Assembly: GCA_012515885.1 (NCBI GenBank)
Contig: JAAYXN010000368.1
Span: forward strand, 1-10,989
From: Rhodococcus sp. (in: high G+C Gram-positive bacteria)
GTDB lineage: Bacteria; Actinomycetota; Actinomycetes; Mycobacteriales; Mycobacteriaceae
Length of the DNA: 10,989 nucleotides
Direction: 5' to 3'
Shown here: one piece after another, positions 6,841 through 10,989 of the stretch
Layout of the letters: every line of letters starts with the position of its first letter
How positions within the stretch are numbered: the stretch's first letter is position 1
Made by a program: the position numbers and the translations under genes
The notes under the pieces: model-generated
Databases searched by the model: none
Told to the model about the DNA's origin: nothing
Seen by the model: only the letters and a program-made list of their open reading frames with translations

Positions 6841-8964
6841 ATGTCGGCCGACGAAATGTATCCCGGATTGGATCCCCAACAGTCGGCCGCGGTGCGCGCT
6901 CCTCGCGGCCCGGTGTGTGTGCTTGCTGGTGCTGGCACAGGTAAAACCCGCACCATCACCCGGCGTATCGCCCACCTAGTCGATTCCGGTCATGTCTCAG
7001 CGGGGCAGGTGCTGGCCGTGACGTTTACCGCGCGCGCGGCAGGGGAGATGCGCACCCGACTGCGCGATCTCGGTGTTGGAGGCGACGGCGCCTCGGTGCA
7101 GGCCCGCACCTTCCACGCCGCCGCGATGCGCCAGCTCAAATATTTCTGGCCGCAGGTAGTCGGAGACACCCCATGGCAGCTGCTCGACCGAAAGTTCGCT
7201 GTCGTCGGCTCGGCAGCGGGCCGCGCCGGGTTGCCGACGGGAACGGAAGCGATCCGGGACCTCGCGAGCGAGATCGAGTGGGCCAAGGCCTCGCTCGTCG
7301 CACCCGAAGATTACGCGCGCACCGCCGCCCGCACACACCGTGAAGTGCCGTTTGACGCAGAGAAGGTCGCCCAGGTGTACGCCGGGTATGAGCAGCTGAA
7401 GATGCGCGGCGAAGACGGCATGTTCCTCGATTTCGACGATCTGCTGCTGCACACGGCAGCCGCGCTAGAAGACCACACGGCCGTGGCGGAAGAGTTCAGG
7501 GACCGCTACCGCTGCTTCGTCGTCGACGAATATCAGGACGTCACCCCGCTGCAGCAGCGCGTGCTCAACGCGTGGCTCGGTGAGCGAGACGACCTCACGG
7601 TGGTGGGGGACGCCAACCAGACCATCTATTCGTTTACGGGCGCAACGCCGTCGTACCTGCTCGATTTCTCCCGCAGATTCCCCGACGCCACCGTGGTGCG
7701 TCTCGAACGCGACTACCGGTCCACCCCGGAGGTGGTCTCGCTTGCCAACCGCGTGATCGGCGCGGCACGTGGCCGGATCGCGGGCACGCGACTGCAACTC
7801 ATCGGGCAGCGTGAGAGCGGGCCGGAGCCCCAGTTCTTCGAATACGACGATGAACCTGCCGAAGCAGCAGCCGTCGCCAAGGCGGTCAAGAAGCTCATCG
7901 ACTCCGGTGTTCCGGCGTCCGAGATCGCGATCCTTTATCGCATCAACGCCCAGTCTGAGGCGCATGAAGCTGCGCTGACCCGGCTGGAGATCCCGTTCCA
8001 GGTCCGCGGGGGAGAAGGCTTCTTCACCCGCACTGAGGTGCGTCAAGCGGTTAACGCGCTGCGGCAGGCCGGTAGCCGTGACGACCTTCCCGATGCTGTG
8101 GGCACAGACCTGGTGACCCTCGTCCGGGCCATCCTTGTGCCGCTGGGGCTCACCGACACCGAACCTGCGGGTGCGCAGGCCAAGGAACGGTGGTCGTCGC
8201 TGTCGGCCCTCGTCGCGTTGACGGAAGAACTGGTCGGCACCATCGCGGAGCTAAGCCTGGAAGGACTCCTGCGGGAACTGTCGGCGCGTGCCGAATCCCG
8301 GCACCCACCGGTGGTGGAGGGCGTGACGTTGGCGTCGCTGCACGCGGCGAAAGGCCTTGAATGGGATGCGGTGTTCCTTGTCGGACTCACCGACGGCACC
8401 TTGCCCATTCAGCACGTCCTGGGCGATGCCAACTCCGCTCCGGATGAAGCCGGTGTCGAAGAAGAACGTCGTCTGCTGTACGTCGGTGTGACGCGAGCCC
8501 GCGAGCACCTCGCACTGTCCTGGGCCCTTGCCCGCAACGAAGGCGGCCGCAAATCGCGTCGACGCTCCCGATTCCTGCACGGGTTGATACCGGACGAATC
8601 GCCAGCCTCACGTATCGCGGCACCCACAACAAACACGCGCAAACGACCCAGCTGTCGGGTGTGCGGAAAATCCCTGATGGGATCGTCCGCGACCATGCTT
8701 GGCCGGTGCGAAGGATGCCCGTCAGACCTGGACGAAGAACTGCTTATTGCGCTCAAAGAATGGCGACGCGAAACAGCTCGTGAACTCAAGGTCCCGGCCT
8801 ACGTGGTCTTTAGCGACAACACCTTGACTGCCATCGCCGAGCAGTGCCCCGCCGACAACCGGGCGCTAGTCGCGATCCCCGGAATCGGGGCAAAGAAACT
8901 CGAAACGTACGGCGCGGAAGTCCTCGCACTCGTCCGGAGCCGTGTTTCCGCAGGTAGAAAATAG
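6841..8964 (+). CDS. uvrD2: UvrD2, SF1 DNA helicase with tetracysteine and HRDC domains
   Basis: This 707-residue UvrD/Rep-family 3'-to-5' helicase has the extra C-terminal parts that define UvrD2. Motifs are Q-motif DPQQ (11-14), Walker A AGAGTGKT (29-36), motif Ia VTFTARAA, Walker B DEYQD (Asp229, Glu230), motif III GDANQTIYSFTGA (about 256), motif V HAAKGLEWD (about 501) and motif VI LLYVGVTRA (about 545). A zinc-type tetracysteine C-x2-C-x14-C-x2-C follows (Cys605, 608, 623, 626), then an HRDC domain (about 630-705) ending in IPGIGAKKLE. In M. tuberculosis the tetracysteine element is needed for helicase activity, the HRDC domain is dispensable, and the gene is essential. ATG 6841 is preferred over ATG 6829, 6832 or 6766 because of the leaderless -10 spacing. 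The stop codon lies inside the whiB7 promoter region. Confidence 0.94.
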   Translation: MSADEMYPGLDPQQSAAVRAPRGPVCVLAGAGTGKTRTITRRIAHLVDSGHVSAGQVLAVTFTARAAGEMRTRLRDLGVGGDGASVQARTFHAAAMRQLKYFWPQVVGDTPWQLLDRKFAVVGSAAGRAGLPTGTEAIRDLASEIEWAKASLVAPEDYARTAARTHREVPFDAEKVAQVYAGYEQLKMRGEDGMFLDFDDLLLHTAAALEDHTAVAEEFRDRYRCFVVDEYQDVTPLQQRVLNAWLGERDDLTVVGDANQTIYSFTGATPSYLLDFSRRFPDATVVRLERDYRSTPEVVSLANRVIGAARGRIAGTRLQLIGQRESGPEPQFFEYDDEPAEAAAVAKAVKKLIDSGVPASEIAILYRINAQSEAHEAALTRLEIPFQVRGGEGFFTRTEVRQAVNALRQAGSRDDLPDAVGTDLVTLVRAILVPLGLTDTEPAGAQAKERWSSLSALVALTEELVGTIAELSLEGLLRELSARAESRHPPVVEGVTLASLHAAKGLEWDAVFLVGLTDGTLPIQHVLGDANSAPDEAGVEEERRLLYVGVTRAREHLALSWALARNEGGRKSRRRSRFLHGLIPDESPASRIAAPTTNTRKRPSCRVCGKSLMGSSATMLGRCEGCPSDLDEELLIALKEWRRETARELKVPAYVVFSDNTLTAIAEQCPADNRALVAIPGIGAKKLETYGAEVLALVRSRVSAGRK

Positions 8965-8994
8965 GTTGTGCACCCGCAAAGAAGTGCCTAATGT
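8957..8994 (+). promoter_or_regulatory. whiB7 promoter with upstream A/T element (WhiB7 autoregulatory site)
   Basis: The -35 TTGTGC (8966-8971) and -10 TAATGT (8989-8994) are separated by exactly 17 bases. Immediately upstream lies GAAAATA (8957-8963), then GG and the -35. An A/T-rich stretch just upstream of the -35 is the known signature of WhiB7-activated promoters, where the WhiB7 AT-hook contacts DNA beside SigA. Positive autoregulation is therefore inferred. The element overlaps the uvrD2 stop codon (8962-8964). Transcription should start near 9001, giving a leader of about 460 bases before whiB7. Confidence 0.75.
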
Positions 8995-9007
8995 GTTTAA
9001 TCGACGC

Positions 9008-9044
9008 GCACGGCCCCCGCTCTTCGTAAAGAGTCGGGCTGTGC
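9008..9044 (+). promoter_or_regulatory. Leader hairpin I
   Basis: The stem is CTCTT (9020-9024) with AAGAG (9029-9033) closing a CGTA loop. It continues through CCCG (9016-9019) with CGGG (9035-9038) after one bulged T, then GCAC (9008-9011) with GTGC (9041-9044) across a small internal loop. It lies right at the predicted 5' end of the mRNA and may stabilise it. It has no following T-tract, so it is not a terminator. Confidence 0.55.
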
Positions 9045-9049
9045 ACCGA

Positions 9050-9095
9050 GATCGTGCTTGTCGTAGCTAGCTTCGTTGTAGCTCTGAGTGCGATC
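9050..9095 (+). promoter_or_regulatory. Leader hairpin II
   Basis: GATCGTGCT (9050-9058) pairs with AGTGCGATC (9087-9095), nine pairs including two G-U. Inside, AGCTA (9065-9069) pairs with TAGCT (9079-9083). It is separate from the terminator and its role is unknown; mRNA stability or pausing are possibilities. Confidence 0.5.
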
Positions 9096-9149
9096 GCCGC
9101 AAGACCTCAGTAATTGCCCGGATCGAGATCAGAAAGGGAGGTGGATGAC

Positions 9150-9320
9150 ATGACCAACTTCAGCCCAGCAGCTGTCGCTCACGCAGCAATCGGCGTACAC
9201 GCCGTCCATGCAGCAGCATCCGCCGCCCGTCTGCGCTCACGTCGCGCAGCCCATAAAGCGGCCGCCCCAGCAGCAGCGATCCTGTCCGTGCCTCACGGTA
9301 GCCGGGTATTCGACCACTAG
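9150..9320 (+). CDS. Alanine-rich leader peptide (uORF) of whiB7
   Basis: This is a 56-codon ORF starting MTNFSPAAVAHAA. It has one of the best ribosome sites in the window: AAGGGAGGTG (9134-9143), 6 bases before ATG 9150. Nineteen of the 56 residues are alanine, in runs of two or three, and nine of these use GCA. The middle carries a basic patch RLRSRRAAHK. There is no signal peptide or known domain, and it is unlikely to act as a protein. The stop codon at 9318-9320 lies 15 bases before the left arm of an intrinsic terminator, the layout of an attenuator in which ribosome progress sets RNA folding. Mycobacterial whiB7 has a regulatory uORF, and induction by alanine shortage has been reported there; a link in this organism is inference. 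An in-frame start at 9114 lacks a ribosome site. Confidence 0.78.
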   Translation: MTNFSPAAVAHAAIGVHAVHAAASAARLRSRRAAHKAAAPAAAILSVPHGSRVFDH

Positions 9321-9341
9321 GTCATGCCCCACCCGAGCCAC
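9298..9341 (+). promoter_or_regulatory. Candidate pre-emptor stem overlapping the uORF end
   Basis: The last uORF codons at 9298-9307 (GTAGCCGGGT) can pair with 9331-9341 (ACCCGAGCCAC). This gives nine pairs with one mismatch and one bulged A. A small 4-bp hairpin, GACC/GGTC (9312-9323), sits inside around the stop codon. Pairing uses up most of the left arm of the terminator (9336-9343). A ribosome reaching the uORF stop would melt it, while one stalled further up would not. The pairing is read by eye and not energy-scored. Confidence 0.5.
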
Positions 9342-9375
9342 GGACGCCCAGCGCGAACCGTGGCTTTCTTCGTTT
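9336..9375 (+). terminator. Intrinsic terminator in the whiB7 leader
   Basis: AGCCACGG (9336-9343) and CCGTGGCT (9358-9365) form a perfect 8-bp stem with a 14-base loop, followed directly by the T-rich tract TTTCTTCGTTT. It stands between the leader peptide gene and whiB7, so in its default state it would stop transcription before whiB7. Confidence 0.82.
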
Positions 9376-9412
9376 AGAGGCGCAATCCCCCTCTCTCGTC
9401 ACCGCGGTTCGC
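9353..9412 (+). promoter_or_regulatory. Antiterminator stem competing with the whiB7 leader terminator
   Basis: GCGAACCGTGG (9353-9363) pairs with CCGCGGTTCGC (9402-9412): 11 consecutive pairs with one G-U wobble. It shares 9358-9363 with the right arm of the terminator, so the two structures cannot coexist. The distal arm is made only after polymerase has passed the T-tract, so the terminator must first be delayed, for example by the 9298-9341 stem. Confidence 0.65.
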
Positions 9413-9460
9413 AACCGATTCCACATTTGCGACAACGAGCCAAAAGCCGAGGAGGACGAC

Positions 9461-9844
9461 GTGTCTGCACCGACATGCCGAGGGGTTATCACAACTGTAG
9501 GCAGCACAACCGCCACCAGTAACGACACCACAATTGACGACACTGCAAGTTTTATCGAGGAGGTAGCTTCCCGCCGCGACCTACCGTGCCGCAGCGGCGA
9601 CCCAGATCTATGGTTTGCAGACGCTCCCACCCAGCTTGAAGAAGCCAAAGCGCTGTGTGGGGACTGCCCCATCCGTCAGCGCTGTCTCGCGGCCGCACTC
9701 GACCGCGGAGAACCCTGGGGAGTGTGGGGTGGCGAGATCTTCGACCAAGGAACAGTCATTGCCCGCAAGCGTCCACGTGGACGTCCACGCAAGACACCCG
9801 CCCTGGCACCGCAGCAGAACCCCGCGACACCGCTGTGTGCCTAG
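9461..9844 (+). CDS. whiB7: WhiB7 iron-sulfur transcriptional regulator
   Basis: This 127-residue WhiB-family protein activates intrinsic resistance genes with SigA. Four cluster cysteines follow the WhiB pattern: Cys43, then C-x2-C-x5-C (Cys66, 69, 75), holding a 4Fe-4S cluster. The WhiB7 features EPWGVWGGE (84-92) and the C-terminal AT-hook RPRGRPRK (104-111) are intact, which separates it from other Wbl proteins. The GTG start has GAGGAGG 5 bases upstream. The N-terminus before the first cluster Cys is about 42 residues, longer than the roughly 20 I recall for M. tuberculosis, and is Thr/Ser-rich with one extra Cys (Cys6). A 16-residue tail with Cys126 follows the AT-hook. Expression is likely controlled by autoactivation at 8957-8994 and by the leader attenuator. 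WhiB7 responds to ribosome-targeting antibiotics and redox state. Confidence 0.95.
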   Translation: MSAPTCRGVITTVGSTTATSNDTTIDDTASFIEEVASRRDLPCRSGDPDLWFADAPTQLEEAKALCGDCPIRQRCLAAALDRGEPWGVWGGEIFDQGTVIARKRPRGRPRKTPALAPQQNPATPLCA

Positions 9845-9919
9845 GCGGCCCGCCGCCGTGTTGCTGAGGCGGCCCGCCGCCGTGTTGCTGAGGCGGCCCG
9901 CCGCCGTGCGCCTAGGCGG
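9843..9919. repeat. 24-bp GC-rich tandem repeat (about three copies) at the whiB7 stop
   Basis: The first two units (9843-9866 and 9867-9890) are identical 24-mers. A third (9891-9913) matches for its first 18 bases and then diverges, and a partial fourth begin (AGGCGG) follows at 9914-9919. Each unit contains GGCGG-CCCG-CCGCC, which can fold into a 5-bp hairpin. The first unit starts inside the whiB7 stop codon. CCTAGG occurs at both ends of the array (9840-9845 and 9911-9916). Confidence 0.9.
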
Positions 9920-9938
9920 TTACCCCTTCCACATCAGC

Positions 9939-9973
9939 GAATTGCCAGCAGGACACATTCCTGCTGGCAATTC
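9939..9973. terminator. Perfect 15-bp inverted repeat between whiB7 and the ABC1 kinase gene
   Basis: GAATTGCCAGCAGGA (9939-9953) and TCCTGCTGGCAATTC (9959-9973) are exact reverse complements with a 5-base loop. It stands between convergent genes, 95 bases after the whiB7 stop and 14 before the kinase stop. It is most likely a bidirectional terminator, although neither strand has a clear T-tract. Confidence 0.6.
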
Positions 9974-9975
9974 CT

Positions 9976-9987
9976 GTCTGCGCAGAC
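9976..9987. repeat. 12-bp perfect palindrome beside the kinase stop codon
   Basis: GTCTGCGCAGAC reads the same on both strands and abuts the stop codon of the ABC1 kinase gene (9988-9990). It could be a protein-binding site or simply part of the terminator region; nothing more can be said. Confidence 0.5.
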
Positions 9988-10989
9988 TTACAGCGATTCT
10001 GGCGGTGTCGTGAAGCCAGGGAGCCAGCGCGTAAGGATCGCCATGTACGGCGCCTGCGCATCAAGCTGAGCGCAAATGGCCACCGACCCGAGAAGCACCC
10101 GGAAAATCATGAGGTACTCGGGGGGAAGATTCAGGGCCCGGGCCGTCCGGAAATGCGAACCCGACAGATCCGTGGCTACACCCGCGGCCTGCTGCATCCA
10201 CGCCCGCGTGAAATGGAAAGAATCCGACTGAATGGGGTCGGTGAAGGGACGCAGGTATTCGGCGATCTCGGTATCGGTGACGGTGCGCCCCGGCAGGACA
10301 AAACCGTTGTCATGCAGGAGCCGGGTCAGCTGATCGAAATCTTTCTCCTGGGCCAGCCGCAGCATCCGTCCCAGAATCGGCGGCAAGCCGCCCGGGAACG
10401 GTGCGCACGCCCCGAAGTCGATGACGCCGAGACGCCCATCGGGGTGAAGCATGAAGTTGCCTGGATGCGGATCGCAGTGCAACAGACCCGCTTGGCTGGG
10501 CGAGGCGACATGGAATTCTGCGAGAAGGGCGCCGCAACGATTGCGCTGCTCCTCAGTCCCGCCACTCACAATCTGAGCGAGGGGAGTCGCTGACATCCAT
10601 TCAGTGACAACCACTTTCGGTGCACTGGCAACTACACTTGGGATGGCGAAACGGTCATCGCCGGTGAACGCGCGGGAGAAGGCGCGCTGATTCTCCGCTT
10701 CAATCCGATAGTCGAGTTCCTCTTCGGTGCGTTCACGGAACTCGTCAATGATGGGTCCGACTTCAACACCGGGCATCATCGAACCAAACGCACCGGCAAA
10801 CCGCGCTAGCGTCTTCAAATCGGCGCGAAGGGCCTCATCGGCACCCGGATACTGCACCTTGACGGCGACGTCGCGTCCATCGGACCAGACGGCGCGGTGC
10901 ACCTGACCGATGCTGGCGGACGCGGTGGGTTCGTCGTCGAACTCGGCGAACCGGGTGCGCCACTTGGTGCCGAGTTGGCGATCTAAAAC
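9988..10989 (-). CDS. ABC1/UbiB-ADCK family atypical kinase (N-terminus outside window)
   Basis: The 333 visible residues lack roughly the first quarter of the protein. They show the hallmarks of the ABC1 (ADCK/UbiB) kinase-like family: the Ala-rich nucleotide loop TASASIGQVH (fragment residues 22-31), invariant Lys44 in VAVKVQYPG, the family-specific ELDYRIEAENQ helix (91-101), catalytic CDPHPGNF (Asp173) and the metal-binding VIDFGAC (Asp191). Such proteins are ATPases or atypical kinases that support isoprenoid lipid and quinone metabolism at membranes. The mycobacterial counterpart, as I recall Rv3197, is often mislabelled an ABC transporter because of the ABC1 name; there is no Walker A here. 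The frame stays open to the last base. It is convergent with whiB7, so WhiB7 control cannot be judged because its promoter lies beyond the window. Confidence 0.9.
   Translation of the reverse strand, partial: VLDRQLGTKWRTRFAEFDDEPTASASIGQVHRAVWSDGRDVAVKVQYPGADEALRADLKTLARFAGAFGSMMPGVEVGPIIDEFRERTEEELDYRIEAENQRAFSRAFTGDDRFAIPSVVASAPKVVVTEWMSATPLAQIVSGGTEEQRNRCGALLAEFHVASPSQAGLLHCDPHPGNFMLHPDGRLGVIDFGACAPFPGGLPPILGRMLRLAQEKDFDQLTRLLHDNGFVLPGRTVTDTEIAEYLRPFTDPIQSDSFHFTRAWMQQAAGVATDLSGSHFRTARALNLPPEYLMIFRVLLGSVAICAQLDAQAPYMAILTRWLPGFTTPPESL

Larger units (their letters stand above)
9001..9460 (+). promoter_or_regulatory. whiB7 5' leader (attenuator region)
   Basis: This is the stretch between uvrD2 and whiB7. 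It holds, in order, two large hairpins (9008-9044 and 9050-9095), a short unstructured part, a leader peptide gene (9150-9320), an intrinsic terminator (9336-9375), an alternative stem arm (9402-9412) and the whiB7 ribosome site GAGGAGG (9449-9455). Mycobacterial whiB7 genes are known to have a long leader with an upstream ORF and conditional termination; this copy has all these parts. The start near 9001 is estimated from the promoter, not mapped. Confidence 0.75.

Noticed and set aside
6760..6975. N-terminal extension of the mycoredoxin gene to 6975
   Set aside because: It would overlap the uvrD2 Walker A region antisense and encodes nothing glutaredoxin-like; the family begins near the chosen start.
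9114..9149. Longer form of the leader peptide starting at 9114
   Set aside because: The start at 9114 has no ribosome site, whereas ATG 9150 follows AAGGGAGGTG at ideal distance.
9389..9394. CCTC in the C/T-rich run after the terminator as an anti-Shine-Dalgarno for whiB7
   Set aside because: Only four to five pairs with GAGG are possible, with many alternative partners; too weak to claim translational control.
9557..9564. GAGGAGGT inside whiB7 as a second ribosome site for a shorter WhiB7
   Set aside because: No in-frame ATG, GTG or TTG follows at a workable distance, and Cys43 must be included for a functional cluster.
9615..10013. 132-codon frame that reads through the 24-bp repeats as RRPAAVLL copies
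   Set aside because: Its first half is an out-of-frame reading of whiB7 and its end overlaps the kinase gene antisense. It has no ribosome site, and the peptide repeats only reflect the 24-bp DNA unit being divisible by three.
10153..10593. 146-codon plus-strand frame opposite the ABC1 kinase gene
   Set aside because: It is antisense to conserved kinase motifs (DPHPGNF, DFG) and has no recognisable domain or ribosome site.

Overview
The window comes from a high-GC actinobacterium, most likely of the order Mycobacteriales (Corynebacteriales). The evidence is gene content and order. From the left end it carries the tail of adnA, then adnB, a DoxX-like membrane gene on the opposite strand, a two-helix K+ channel with an RCK domain, nudC, a mycoredoxin on the opposite strand, uvrD2, whiB7 with a long leader, and an ABC1/UbiB-type kinase gene on the opposite strand. 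From memory this matches the Mycobacterium tuberculosis block Rv3202c-Rv3197, except for the extra DoxX gene. AdnAB, UvrD2 with HRDC, mycoredoxin and WhiB7 are all actinobacterial hallmarks. I cannot name the genus.

Layout. Positions 1-3851 hold the adnA 3' end and complete adnB, which overlap by 4 bases (ATGA) and encode the two subunits of a helicase-nuclease that resects double-strand breaks. Positions 3863-4261 (minus) encode a DoxX family membrane protein, convergent with adnB. Positions 4433-5500 encode the K+ channel and 5546-6463 encode NudC, which hydrolyses NAD(H) and dinucleotides. Positions 6487-6759 (minus) encode a small CGYC mycoredoxin, divergent from uvrD2 at 6841-8964. Both nudC and uvrD2 look leaderless, with a -10-like hexamer exactly 7 bases before the start codon.

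Positions 8957-9460 are the regulatory centre of the window. A -35/-10 promoter preceded by an A/T stretch overlaps the uvrD2 stop codon. It is followed by a structured leader with two large hairpins, then by a 56-codon leader peptide gene (9150-9320) that is 34% alanine and has a near-perfect Shine-Dalgarno sequence. After this come a classical intrinsic terminator and two competing stems that could switch it off. whiB7 (9461-9844) starts behind this attenuator. WhiB7 is the Fe-S regulator of intrinsic resistance to ribosome-targeting drugs. The arrangement reads as a translation-coupled attenuator: stalling in the Ala-rich leader peptide would let RNA polymerase read into whiB7.

Downstream of whiB7 are a 24-bp GC-rich tandem repeat that begins in the stop codon, a perfect 15-bp inverted repeat and a 12-bp palindrome. 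The convergent ABC1 kinase gene then runs off the right edge. No insertion sequence, CRISPR array, tRNA or rRNA was seen. Apart from the whiB7 leader and the repeats behind it, the region is conserved housekeeping and stress-response chromosome rather than an island.
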